Of a stretch of DNA of 64,000 nucleotides, positions 32,378 through 40,868 are shown in pieces; position 1 is the stretch's first letter, and every line of letters starts with the position of its first letter. Both the position numbers and the translations under genes were made by a program. The DNA comes from Salinarimonas sp. (GTDB lineage: Bacteria > Pseudomonadota > Alphaproteobacteria > Rhizobiales > Beijerinckiaceae): positions 310,001 to 374,000 of the forward strand of contig NZ_CP157794.1 in NCBI RefSeq assembly GCF_040111675.1. Direction: 5' to 3'. Under the pieces are notes generated by a model. That model was not told the origin of the DNA. It saw only the letters and a list, made by a program, of their open reading frames with translations, and made no database searches.

Positions 32378-35074
32378 ATGAGCACGTACCGCCTCGACAA
32401 GCTGTTCGCGCCCCGCTCGATCGCCCTCGTCGGCGCGAGCCCGCGGGAGGGCTCGCTCGGCCGCACGGTGCTGCGCAACCTCCAGCGCGCCGGCTTCTCG
32501 GGCCCGATCCGGCTCGTCAATCCGCGCCACCGCGAGATCGACGGGACGCCCTGCGTCGCGCGCGTGGCGGATTTGCCGGAGGCGCCGGATCTCGTCGTGA
32601 TCGCCTCCCCGCCGGCCTCCGTGCCGGGTGTGGTGAAGGCGGCGGGCGAGAAGAACGCCTGCGCGGCGATCGTCATCACCGCCGGGCTCGGGCACGGCCC
32701 GGGATCCCTCGCGGAGGAGGCGCGCGTGGCGGCGCGCGCCCACGGCCTGCGCCTCGTCGGGCCGAACTGCCTCGGCGTCATGGCCCCGCGCGCCGGCCTC
32801 GACGCGAGCTTCGCCGCCAATCCGCCGCTGCCCGGCGACCTCGCGCTGATCTCCCAGTCCGGCGCCATCGCCGCGGGCCTGGTGGAATGGGGCGCGCAGC
32901 GCAACGTCGGCTTTTCCGCCGTGGTCTCGCTGGGCGACAAGGCCGACGTCGATTTCGGCGATTGCCTCGACTATTTCGCGACCGACCGGCACACCCGCGC
33001 CATCCTGCTCTACGTCGAATCGATCAACGCCGCGCGCAAGTTCATGTCCGCCGCGCGGGCGGCGGCGCGGGCGAAGCCCGTCGTCGTGATCAAGTCCGGC
33101 CGCCACGCGCAGGGCGCGAAAGCGGCGGCGACCCATACCGGCGCGCTCGCCGGGTCCGACGGGGTCTACGACGCCGCCTTCCGCCGCGCCGGGCTCCTGC
33201 GCGTCTTCGACCTCGACGAGCTCTTCGCCGCCGCCGAGACGCTCGGCCGGCAGAAGCCCTTCGCCGGCAACCGCCTCGCCATCCTCACCAACGGCGGCGG
33301 CGTCGGCGTGCTCGCCGTCGACCGGCTCATCGACCGCGGCGGCAGGCTCGCCGAGCTCTCGCCCGAGACGATGGCCGCGCTCGACGCGGCGCTGCCGGCG
33401 ACCTGGTCGAAGGGCAACCCCGTCGACATCATCGGCGACGCCGACGCCGGGCGCTATGCGGCCTCGCTGGAGGCGCTCCTGAAGGACCCCGAGAACGACG
33501 CCGTTCTCGTCCTCAACGTGCCCACCGCCCTCGCCTCCGCGCCGGAGGCGGCGCAGGCCGTGGTCGAGACGATGCGGCGCGACCGCGCCGCCGGCTACCG
33601 CCGCAAGCCCGTCTTCGCCGTGTGGCTCGGCGAGCATCCCGATGCGGCCCGCGCCTTCGAGCAGGCGGGCATTCCGCACTACGCCACCGAGGCGGACGCG
33701 GTGCAGGGCTTCATGCATCTCGTGCGCTATCGCGAGGCGCAGGACCTGCTGATGCAGACGCCGTCCAGCCTGCCGGAGGATTTCGCGCCCGACCGCGCCG
33801 CCGGCCGCGCCATCGTCGAGACCGTCGTCGCCGAGGGCCGCACCTGGCTCGACCCGATGGAGGTCTCGGCCCTGATGCGGGCCTACCGCATCCCCGACGC
33901 GCCGGTGACGCTGGCGCGCACGCCGGAGGAAGCCGGCGAGGCGGCGCGCCGCTTCGTCGAGAACGGCGGCATGGTCGCGGTGAAGATCCTCTCGCCCGAC
34001 ATCGTGCACAAGTCCGACATCGGCGGCGTGGCGCTCGACCTCACCTCCGTGGAGGCGACGCGCGCGGCGGCGCAGGACATCCTCGAGCGGGCGCGCACGA
34101 TGAAGCCCGACGCCCGCATCGCCGGCGTCACCGTGCAGCCGATGGTGAGGAAGCCCAAGGCGCGCGAGCTCATCGCCGGCATCGCCACAGACGACACGTT
34201 CGGGCCCGTCATCGTCTTCGGCCGCGGCGGCACCGCCGTCGAGGTGATCGGCGACAAGGCGCTGGCGCTGCCCCCGCTCGACATGAACCTGGCGCAGACG
34301 CTGATCGACCGAACCCGCGTCTCGCGGGTGCTGCGGGCCTATCGCGACGTGCCCGCCGCCGACCTGGAGGCGGTGAAGCTCGTGCTGGTGAAGCTCTCGC
34401 AGCTCGCCGCCGACCTGCCGGAGGTGCGCGAGCTCGACATCAACCCCTTCCTCGCCGACAAGGACGGTGTGATCGCGGTCGACGCCCGCGTCGCCGTCGC
34501 GCCGGTCACCGGCAGGCGGGCCAAGGCGCCGCATGCGAGCTTCGCCGTGCGGCCCTACCCGATCGAGTGGGAGCGCCGGCTGCCGCTGCCTGACGGCCGC
34601 GAGGCTTCCGTGCGCCCGGTGCGGCCGGAGGACGAGGACCTGTTCCTGGCCTTCTTCAAGCGCGTCACCGACGAGGACCTGCGCCTGCGCTTCTTCGCGC
34701 CGGTGCGCGACTTCTCGCATAGCTTCATCGCGCGCCTCACCCAGATCGACTACGCCCGCGCCATCGCCTTCGTGGCGATCGACCCGGACAGCGGGGAGAT
34801 GATGGGCGCCGTGCGCCTCCACGCGGACGCCAACCACGAGAGCGGCGAATACGCGATCCTGCTGCGCTCGGATCTCAAGGGCATCGGGCTCGGCTGGCGG
34901 CTGATGCAGCTGATGATCGAATGGGCGCAGGCGGAAGGGCTACGCCACGTCGAGGGCCAGGTGCTGCGCGAGAACCGCACCATGCTGGAGATGTGCCGCC
35001 AGCTGGGCTTCGCGATCACGACGGACAAGGACGATCCGGACCTGAAGGTGGTGCGACTGGATCTGGAGGGGTGA
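32378..35074 (+). CDS. Pat-like bifunctional acyl-CoA ligase (NDP-forming) / GNAT acetyltransferase
   Basis: An 898-residue protein. The N-terminal CoA-binding domain opens YRLDKLFAPRSIALVGASPR. A succinyl-CoA-ligase-like domain (LVGPNCLGVMAPRAGL) and an ATP-grasp domain (GMVAVKILSPDIVHKSDIGG) follow. The last 160 residues are a GNAT domain (ASVRPVRPEDEDLFLAFFKR). This architecture is that of protein acetyltransferases such as Pat, which acetylate acetyl-CoA synthetase and other enzymes. I chose the ATG at 32378, preceded by GAGGAAGAGAG. DUF427 follows 100 bases downstream. Confidence 0.9.
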   Translation: MSTYRLDKLFAPRSIALVGASPREGSLGRTVLRNLQRAGFSGPIRLVNPRHREIDGTPCVARVADLPEAPDLVVIASPPASVPGVVKAAGEKNACAAIVITAGLGHGPGSLAEEARVAARAHGLRLVGPNCLGVMAPRAGLDASFAANPPLPGDLALISQSGAIAAGLVEWGAQRNVGFSAVVSLGDKADVDFGDCLDYFATDRHTRAILLYVESINAARKFMSAARAAARAKPVVVIKSGRHAQGAKAAATHTGALAGSDGVYDAAFRRAGLLRVFDLDELFAAAETLGRQKPFAGNRLAILTNGGGVGVLAVDRLIDRGGRLAELSPETMAALDAALPATWSKGNPVDIIGDADAGRYAASLEALLKDPENDAVLVLNVPTALASAPEAAQAVVETMRRDRAAGYRRKPVFAVWLGEHPDAARAFEQAGIPHYATEADAVQGFMHLVRYREAQDLLMQTPSSLPEDFAPDRAAGRAIVETVVAEGRTWLDPMEVSALMRAYRIPDAPVTLARTPEEAGEAARRFVENGGMVAVKILSPDIVHKSDIGGVALDLTSVEATRAAAQDILERARTMKPDARIAGVTVQPMVRKPKARELIAGIATDDTFGPVIVFGRGGTAVEVIGDKALALPPLDMNLAQTLIDRTRVSRVLRAYRDVPAADLEAVKLVLVKLSQLAADLPEVRELDINPFLADKDGVIAVDARVAVAPVTGRRAKAPHASFAVRPYPIEWERRLPLPDGREASVRPVRPEDEDLFLAFFKRVTDEDLRLRFFAPVRDFSHSFIARLTQIDYARAIAFVAIDPDSGEMMGAVRLHADANHESGEYAILLRSDLKGIGLGWRLMQLMIEWAQAEGLRHVEGQVLRENRTMLEMCRQLGFAITTDKDDPDLKVVRLDLEG

Positions 35075-35174
35075 GGGCGCCCGGCTGCGGCGGCATGGCG
35101 GTCCGTACACGCCCGCGCTTCCGCCGTGCTTCGCCCGGCGCTAGTCTCCCGCCCACGGAATCAGGAGACGAACG

Positions 35175-35537
35175 ATGAAGGAACCCGGCCCCGATCACCC
35201 CATCAGCGTCGCGCCGCACGACAAGCGCGTGCGGGTGGTGCTCGGCGGCGCCATCGTGGCGGAGAGCGACGCCGCGCTGCGGATGGAGGAGAACCGCTAC
35301 GCCCCGGTCTTCTACATCCCGCGCGGGGACGTGGAGATGGAGCTGCTCGAGCCCTCGTCCCGGCATTCGCATTGCCCCTACAAGGGCGACGCCAGCTGGT
35401 TCACCGTCTCCGGCCACGGCATGGAGGCGAAGGACGCCGCGTGGTCCTACGAGACGCCGTTCCCGGCCGTCGCGCCCATCGCCGGCCACATCGCCTTCGA
35501 CCGCGCCAAGGTGGACGCGATCGAGGAGCTGAACTGA
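35175..35537 (+). CDS. DUF427-domain protein
   Basis: A 120-residue protein consisting of one DUF427 domain, with the family motifs VRVVLGGAIVAESDAALR, APVFYIPRGDVEMELLEP, HCPYKGDASWFTV and HIAFDRAKVDAIEE. The fold is a small beta-tent; the biochemical role of the family is not established. AGGAG precedes the ATG. It ends in a short palindrome that contains its stop codon and that of the convergent TIGR02302 gene, six bases away. Confidence 0.9.
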   Translation: MKEPGPDHPISVAPHDKRVRVVLGGAIVAESDAALRMEENRYAPVFYIPRGDVEMELLEPSSRHSHCPYKGDASWFTVSGHGMEAKDAAWSYETPFPAVAPIAGHIAFDRAKVDAIEELN

Positions 35538-35550
35538 ACCCGCTCAGTTC
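35531..35550. terminator. Stop-codon-spanning hairpin between convergent genes
   Basis: A seven-base-pair perfect stem (GAACTGA and TCAGTTC) with loop ACCCGC contains the stop codons of both convergent genes. It is short and lacks T-runs, so a terminating role is only possible. Confidence 0.4.
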
Positions 35551-38162
35551 GAGCGCAGCAGCCGCTCGAAATAGTCGAGCTCCTCGCGCGGGCGGGTCGG
35601 GTCGCCGAGCTTGTCGCGCAACTCCTCCATGATGCGCCGCGCGCGCTGGGCGGCGCTCTCGCCGGCCTCGGGCAGGCGCACGTCGCCGTCGGAATAGTCG
35701 CGGCCGCGGGTCGGACGCCCGAGCGGATCGTCGGCGAAGGAATCGGCGCGCCCGCGCTGGCCGGGCTGGCCCGCCTGCTGGCCCTGACCCTCCCCCTGGC
35801 CCATCATCTCCTGCATCTGCTGGGCCATGCCCTGCATGCCGCGCTGGAGGCCCTCCAGCGCGCGGCCCTGGTCGTCCACCGCCTGGCCCTGGTCGCCCTC
35901 GCCGAGCGCGCCCTCGGCGTCGCGCATGGCCTCCTCGGCGTCGGAGAAGCCCTCTTCGCCCTGCATGCCGAGCTCGCGCATGCGTCGCTGCAGCTCCTGC
36001 AGACGCTCGCGCAGCGCCTGCTGCTGCTCGGAGAGACCCTGCTCCCCTTGCTGGCCTTGCTGGCCCTGCTGGCCTTGCTGCCCTCGCTGGCCTTGCTGCT
36101 GTTGCCGGCCCTCGCGGAAGGTCTCGTCGCGCAGCTCGCTCTGGTCGCGCATGAGCTCGTCGAGCTCGTTCATCTGGCGCTCCATCTCGCGCGCCATCGG
36201 GTCGGACATGCGGCTGTCCGGCTGGGCGGTGCGCAGGTTCTGCATGATGTCGCGCAGCTGGTTGATCAGACGCTGCGCCTCGGCCATGTCGCCCTCGCGC
36301 ATGGCGCGCTCGAGCTCCTCGAGCATCCGGTCGAGATCCTGGCGCGAGAGCGTCTGCGTATCGGCGTTCGGCGGGGTCTCGGCCGTGTCGCGGTCCTGCT
36401 GCTCGCGCATCATCTGCTCGGCGAGCTCGCGGAGCATGCGGTCCATCGCCTCGCGCAGCTCGGCCATCAGCCGGTCGATCTCGTCCTGCGGCGCGTTGCG
36501 CTCCATCGCCTCCTGCAGGCGCTCGGCCGCGGCGAGCGCCTCGCGCTGGGCGTCGGTGAGATCGCCGTCCTCGATCTGCACGGCGATGGCCCAGAGCCAG
36601 TCCGCCACCGCGATCAGGTCCTCGTCGCTCTGCGCGTCGCGGAGCTGGTTCGCCGCCGAGCGCAGGCCGAGAAAGACGCCCCATTCCGGGATGTAGCGCG
36701 ACGGCTCGATCAGGAGCGCGTCGAGCGCCACCTGGACCCGCCGGCGGTCGTCGGGGGCGAGGACGAGCTCGCGCCGCTGCTCCACCAGCGCCCGCGCCAG
36801 CGGATCGAAGAAGGGCCGCTGCGGCAGCGTGACGGACACCGTCTCCGAGCGCCCCTCCTGGCCGGCTTCGTCGACGGCGACGAGCGTCAGGTCGACCGCG
36901 GCGCCGCCCCAGTAATGCTCGGCGAGGTCCACCTCCTCGCGAATGGCGTCGTCGGCGGAGCCGGCGGGAACGGCGAGGTCGATCACCGGCGGCGGCACCA
37001 GGGTGCGGCCGCCCCCCGCCGCGCCCGGCCGCTCCACCTGGCCCTCGGCGCCGGCGATGCCGTAATCGTCCTCGCCCGTGTAGGTGAGCACCAGCGCGCC
37101 GCGCTCGCCCGTCTCGGGCGGGTCGGCGAAGGCGATGGTCGGCGGCAGGTCGGGAATGGCCTCCAGCGCGAGGAAGCCGCCGCCGACGAGGCCCGTGCGC
37201 ACGCTCAGCTCGCCGTCGCCGACGAGACGGAACCGGCTCTCCGTCAGGTCGCCGCCGGTCGCCGCCGGCTCGTCCGCGACGATCTCCTCGAGCCCGCCCA
37301 CGGACTCGACGGTCGCGTCCTCGCGCCCGGCGACGCGCACGACGACGTTCGAGCCGACGGGAACGCTCAGCGCCGCGTCGCCCGCGGCGAGGTCGATCAT
37401 CAGCGGCGGGCGGCGGGTGTAGAGCGGCGGGTCGATCCAGCCGTCGACCCGGAAGTCCGGCGCGGGCGGAACGGGCGCGCGCCAGTCGAAGGCGGAGCCG
37501 AGCCGGCCGCCGATCTCGGGCCCGGCGACGAAGGCGCTGGCCGCCAGCACGAGGACGCCCGCGCCGCGCAGGGCGTAGCGGTCGCGCCGCGGCATGTCCG
37601 GGCGCGGGGTCGCCGTCTTGAGCCTGGCGAGCGTCGCCTCCGCGCGGGCGCGGTGGAGCGCCCAGAGCGCGCGCGAGCCCTCGTCCGTCGCGCCGAGCGC
37701 GAGCGTATCCTCGAAAGCGGTGGCGGGGCGGTGCGGCAGGCCCGAATCGCGATCGAGCCGGGCGAGCTTCTCGGCGCGGCCGACGCGCCCGCCGGGGAGC
37801 AGCAGGCGCGCGAGCGGGACGAGCGAGGCGAGGAGCGCGAGGCCGAACAGGCCCGCGCCGATCATCCGCGCGAGCGGGGGCACCCCGAGCCAGAGGCCGA
37901 GCCAGGAGGCCGAGGCGAAGGCCATCAGCACCGCGAGCGGCGCCCACAGAGCCGGCCAGGCCCGCTCCCACAGGAGCGCGAGGCCCGCCCGGCGCACCAG
38001 CCGCTCGAGCCGCGCCTGCGGATCGCCGGCCGCCTCGCGCCGCCCGAACGCACGCGCCCGCAGACGGCCGAGGCGCCCCGGACCGCCGGCCTCTCGACCG
38101 CGGCCCGTCGCCGCCGGGCGGGGCTCCTTCGTGAGCCGCACCGGCTCGCGCGGATCGCTCAT
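35544..38162 (-). CDS. TIGR02302-family membrane protein (DUF4175)
   Basis: An 872-residue protein. Two or three membrane helices occur in the first 200 residues (around ALWAPLAVLMAFASASWLGL and AGLFGLALLASLVPLARLLL, with another near residue 185). A beta-rich middle part follows and then a long acidic/glutamine-rich coiled-coil region with repeated QQGQ units around 36040-36110. It ends EELDYFERLLRSN. This is the alphaproteobacterial TIGR02302 family; its function is unknown. I chose the ATG at 38162 with GAGAGG upstream. It is not obviously part of an operon. Confidence 0.88.
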   Translation of the reverse strand: MSDPREPVRLTKEPRPAATGRGREAGGPGRLGRLRARAFGRREAAGDPQARLERLVRRAGLALLWERAWPALWAPLAVLMAFASASWLGLWLGVPPLARMIGAGLFGLALLASLVPLARLLLPGGRVGRAEKLARLDRDSGLPHRPATAFEDTLALGATDEGSRALWALHRARAEATLARLKTATPRPDMPRRDRYALRGAGVLVLAASAFVAGPEIGGRLGSAFDWRAPVPPAPDFRVDGWIDPPLYTRRPPLMIDLAAGDAALSVPVGSNVVVRVAGREDATVESVGGLEEIVADEPAATGGDLTESRFRLVGDGELSVRTGLVGGGFLALEAIPDLPPTIAFADPPETGERGALVLTYTGEDDYGIAGAEGQVERPGAAGGGRTLVPPPVIDLAVPAGSADDAIREEVDLAEHYWGGAAVDLTLVAVDEAGQEGRSETVSVTLPQRPFFDPLARALVEQRRELVLAPDDRRRVQVALDALLIEPSRYIPEWGVFLGLRSAANQLRDAQSDEDLIAVADWLWAIAVQIEDGDLTDAQREALAAAERLQEAMERNAPQDEIDRLMAELREAMDRMLRELAEQMMREQQDRDTAETPPNADTQTLSRQDLDRMLEELERAMREGDMAEAQRLINQLRDIMQNLRTAQPDSRMSDPMAREMERQMNELDELMRDQSELRDETFREGRQQQQGQRGQQGQQGQQGQQGEQGLSEQQQALRERLQELQRRMRELGMQGEEGFSDAEEAMRDAEGALGEGDQGQAVDDQGRALEGLQRGMQGMAQQMQEMMGQGEGQGQQAGQPGQRGRADSFADDPLGRPTRGRDYSDGDVRLPEAGESAAQRARRIMEELRDKLGDPTRPREELDYFERLLRSN

Positions 38163-38281
38163 GCGCACCTCTCCCGTTCAGGCGCTTCCCGCCCGACGCC
38201 ACCCGACGCCCGCCCCGTCTCGGTGAAGGAGCTTAAGCAGGCTTCGTTCCACCGCAAAGCGAGACGAAAGCGCGCGGGGGA

Positions 38282-38539
38282 TCACGATGGCGTGGGGGTG
38301 TCCGGGGGGAGGGGTGGATCCACGCCGTCGACCTCGAAGAGATGCGGCGGATCATCCTCTCCGTGGTCGTGCGAGCACTCCGTTATTCGGAGGCTGGTCC
38401 CCGTCTCCTGGTCTTCCACGTGCACGTTTGCCGTGACGCATTCGATTACCCGTTGTATGATCTCAATCGCATGTTCCGGATCGCGAGCCGAAAGGCGAAC
38501 CACCGCGCGCAGCTTCAAGTCGAAGGCATAGTCAGGCAT
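38282..38539 (-). CDS. Small hypothetical protein (MPDYAFDLKL family)
   Basis: An 85-residue protein starting MPDYAFDLKLRAVVRLSARD. It shows a short alpha/beta pattern (DPEHAIEIIQRVIECVTANV) and an acidic tail rich in Asp and Pro. Similar small proteins are seen in Hyphomicrobiales genomes and in phage-related regions, but no function is known to me. Its ATG (38539-38537) interlocks with the ATG of the divergent gene in the tetranucleotide CATG. A GTG two codons earlier, with AAGGG before it, is an alternative start. Confidence 0.6.
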   Translation of the reverse strand: MPDYAFDLKLRAVVRLSARDPEHAIEIIQRVIECVTANVHVEDQETGTSLRITECSHDHGEDDPPHLFEVDGVDPPLPPDTPTPS

Positions 38540-38807
38540 GAGCACACCGCCCTTTCAGGTTCAGGTCCCTCAGCAGATTTTCGAGATCGCCCAGAGCGGC
38601 CGTTCCGTGCTGAAGTCCGCGATCCTGGCCCTCCTCATCGCCAACCCGGCAGGACTGAGGAGCGTCGACGTCGCGCGCAGCCTCGGCCTCGAATCGCCGC
38701 GCGGAACGCCGCAGAAGAACTACCTCGTCTGGGCGCTCCTTCAGGAACTCCAGCGCGAGGGTCGCGTGGAGAAGACGCAGGAGAAGCGGCTCGTCGCGCG
38801 GCCGTGA
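38538..38807 (+). CDS. Small winged-helix-like hypothetical protein
   Basis: An 89-residue protein. The segment SVLKSAILALLIANPAGLRS followed by VDVARSLGLESPRGTPQKN and LVWALLQELQREGRVEKTQE has the helix-turn-helix plus wing pattern of a small winged-helix DNA-binding domain, so it may be a transcription factor or restriction-type specificity component. Start codon interlocks with that of the divergent gene. GAAGG lies 12 bases upstream. Because the two starts touch, binding of this protein at its own promoter would affect both genes (inference). Confidence 0.6.
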   Translation: MSTPPFQVQVPQQIFEIAQSGRSVLKSAILALLIANPAGLRSVDVARSLGLESPRGTPQKNYLVWALLQELQREGRVEKTQEKRLVARP

Positions 38808-38882
38808 TGGTGGCTGCGCCATCGACCCGCGTCGGCTTGGACACCGTAGGGATGGGAGTGCTCTCGACAGCGACCCATTTCG

Positions 38883-38897
38883 GAACGAATAAAGAAC
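38883..38897. promoter_or_regulatory. Orphan LexA (SOS) box
   Basis: The sequence GAACGAATAAAGAAC is an exact match to the alphaproteobacterial LexA operator GAAC-N7-GAAC (GTTC-N7-GTTC on the other strand). It lies between the winged-helix gene and the MaoC hydratase, about 170 bases before the latter, in locally AT-richer sequence. Which gene it controls is not clear. Confidence 0.6.
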
Positions 38898-38966
38898 ACA
38901 CTAAGGTGGGCGCGCGCCCTCGTCAACCCCTTCCTGCAGAGCCCGCAAGGACACGCCCTTCCCGCG

Positions 38967-38991
38967 CCCCCCACCCCCCACCCCCCACCCA
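38967..38991. repeat. Three tandem CCCCCCA units (G-quadruplex-prone on minus strand)
   Basis: Seven-base unit CCCCCCA repeated three times and followed by CCCA. The complementary strand has four runs of at least three G separated by single T, the simplest G-quadruplex pattern. It is 76 bases before the MaoC hydratase start. The rest of 38808-39066 holds the SOS box and no gene. Confidence 0.6.
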
Positions 38992-39066
38992 TTTGCCAAC
39001 CCCCGCCCGCCTTGACCCCGCCTCCCTCCGCGCGCCACATCGTTCTCAGGCACCCGGGAGGCGCGC

Positions 39067-40113
39067 ATGAAGACCAATACCGGCCGGTTCTTCGAGGATT
39101 TCACGCTTGGCGAGACCATCCGCCACGCCACGCCCCGTACGCTCACGGTGGGGGATCAGGCGCTCTACACGGCGCTCTACGGCTCGCGCTTCGCGGTGGC
39201 GTCCTCGGAGCATTTCGCGCAGGCGATCGGCTACAAGCGCGCGCCGCTCGACGATCTGCTCGTGTTCCACACCGTGTTCGGCAAGACCGTGCCGGACGTC
39301 TCGCTCAACGCGGTGGCCAATCTCGGCTACGCGGAAGGGCGCTTCCTGGCCCCGGCCTATCCCGGCGACACGCTGTGGTCGATCTCCGAGGTGATCGGGC
39401 TCAAGGAGAGCTCGAACGGCGAGACGGGCGTCGTCTACGTGCGCACCACCGGCTTCAACCAGAACGGCGAGCGGGTGCTCTCCTATTGCCGCTGGGTTCT
39501 GGTGAGGAAGCGCGACGGGGCCTCGCCCGCGCCGGAGCCGCACGTGCCGACGCTGGCGGACGCGGTGCAGGCCTCCGAGATCGCCCGGCACGCGCCGCCG
39601 CTCACAATCGACAGCTACGATTTCGACCTCGCCGGCTCCGCCGACCGCTTCTCGGACTACGAGACGGGCGAGAAGATCGACCACGTCGACGCCATGACGG
39701 TGGAGGAGGCCGAGCACCAGCTCGCCACCCGCCTCTACCAGAACACCGCGCGGGTGCATTTCGACGGCATGGCGGCGGCGCAGGGGCGCTTCGGCAAGCG
39801 GCTGATCTACGGCGGGCACGTGATCTCGCTCGCGCGGGCCCTCTCCTTCAACGGGCTCGCCAACGCCTTCACGGTGGCCGCGATCAATTCCGGCCGGCAC
39901 GTGGCGCCGCTCTTCGCCGGGGACACGGTGAGCGCCTGGTCGGAGGTGCTCGAGACCTGCCCGCTCGTCGGGCGCGACGACATCGGCGCGCTGCGGCTGC
40001 GCACCGTGGCGACGAAGAACCGGGCGTGCGCGGATTTCCCGTTCAAGGACGGCGATCGCTACGCCGAGGGCGTGATCCTCGACCTGGACTATTGGGTGCT
40101 GATGCCGCGCTGA
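39067..40113 (+). CDS. mch: MaoC-family dehydratase, probable mesaconyl-CoA hydratase
   Basis: A 348-residue double hot-dog protein. The opening MKTNTGRFFEDFTLGETIRH, then TPRTLTVGDQALYTALYGSR and RAPLDDLLVFHTVFGKTVPD, resembles the mesaconyl-CoA hydratase (beta-methylmalyl-CoA dehydratase) of the ethylmalonyl-CoA pathway in Rhodobacter and Methylobacterium. That enzyme interconverts mesaconyl-C1-CoA and beta-methylmalyl-CoA during acetyl-CoA assimilation without isocitrate lyase. None of the other pathway genes is in the window, so the assignment rests on sequence pattern alone. Other MaoC hydratases are the alternative. Confidence 0.75.
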   Translation: MKTNTGRFFEDFTLGETIRHATPRTLTVGDQALYTALYGSRFAVASSEHFAQAIGYKRAPLDDLLVFHTVFGKTVPDVSLNAVANLGYAEGRFLAPAYPGDTLWSISEVIGLKESSNGETGVVYVRTTGFNQNGERVLSYCRWVLVRKRDGASPAPEPHVPTLADAVQASEIARHAPPLTIDSYDFDLAGSADRFSDYETGEKIDHVDAMTVEEAEHQLATRLYQNTARVHFDGMAAAQGRFGKRLIYGGHVISLARALSFNGLANAFTVAAINSGRHVAPLFAGDTVSAWSEVLETCPLVGRDDIGALRLRTVATKNRACADFPFKDGDRYAEGVILDLDYWVLMPR

Positions 40114-40132
40114 GCCGCCCGCGCCGGGTCGC

Positions 40133-40783
40133 TCACCCGTCCTTGCGGGCGACGAGGAAGACGCGCGCGTCCTTGCGCCCGGAGCCGTGCCGGTCGCGCT
40201 CCACGATGGTGAAGCCCGCCTCGGCGAGCTCGCGCTCGAGGGCGTCGGCGGTGAAAAAGGCGACGTACGGCGCCTTGCCGACGAGGCGCATCGCCGGGAC
40301 CAGCAGGCGCACCAGCGGGTTCATCTCGGCGAGGCAGGGCGTCTTCGAGACGAACAGCCCGCCCGGCTTCAGGCGCGCGTGGATCGCCCGCAGGGCCGCG
40401 CGCCGATCGGCCAGCAGATGGACGAGGTTGAAGGCGAGGACGGCGTCGAAACGCTCCTCTCCCGGATCCGCGTCGTCCGCCGCCGCGACGGCGAAGGACA
40501 CGTTCGCCGGGCCCGCGTAGGCGGCGCGCTCGCGGGCGATCGCGATCATCTCGGGGGAGACGTCGGTGGCGAGGATGCGGCCCACATGCGGCGCGAGGCG
40601 CAGGGCGGTCGTGCCGGTGCCGCAGCCGAGCTCGAGCACCGCGGCGTCCGTCGGAAGGACCGCGCGGGTGCGCTCGAGGGTGCGGGCTAAGGCGGCCGCG
40701 TCGCCGACGGGGCGCGCGGCGTACCTGCGGGCGATGCGGTCCCAGAAGCGGGTATCGACGGGTGCGGCGGCGATGGCTGGCAT
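40133..40783 (-). CDS. Class I SAM-dependent methyltransferase
   Basis: A 216-residue methyltransferase. Motif I (VLELGCGTGTTALRLAPHV), the acidic loop (ATDVSPEMIAIARERA) and the FDAVLAFNLVHLL motif are clear. It resembles small UbiE/COQ5-like or methyltransf_25-type enzymes with an unknown acceptor. AAGGAG stands eight bases before the chosen ATG. The open frame extends upstream across the divergent LysR gene, which argues for the internal start. It is divergent from the LysR regulator 85 bases away, a frequent regulator-target arrangement. Confidence 0.87.
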   Translation of the reverse strand: MPAIAAAPVDTRFWDRIARRYAARPVGDAAALARTLERTRAVLPTDAAVLELGCGTGTTALRLAPHVGRILATDVSPEMIAIARERAAYAGPANVSFAVAAADDADPGEERFDAVLAFNLVHLLADRRAALRAIHARLKPGGLFVSKTPCLAEMNPLVRLLVPAMRLVGKAPYVAFFTADALERELAEAGFTIVERDRHGSGRKDARVFLVARKDG

Positions 40784-40868
40784 GGCGGGTCTCCTTCGAC
40801 GCCGCGGATAGCCGACGAGAGCCCATTCGGGAATTGCCGAGATCGGTCTATCGCTCATACATTCGCGT

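Noticed and set aside
36040-36110. Possible CRISPR-like or VNTR array
   Set aside because: The repeats are short codon-level repeats for a Gln/Gly-rich protein segment inside the TIGR02302 gene, without spacers.
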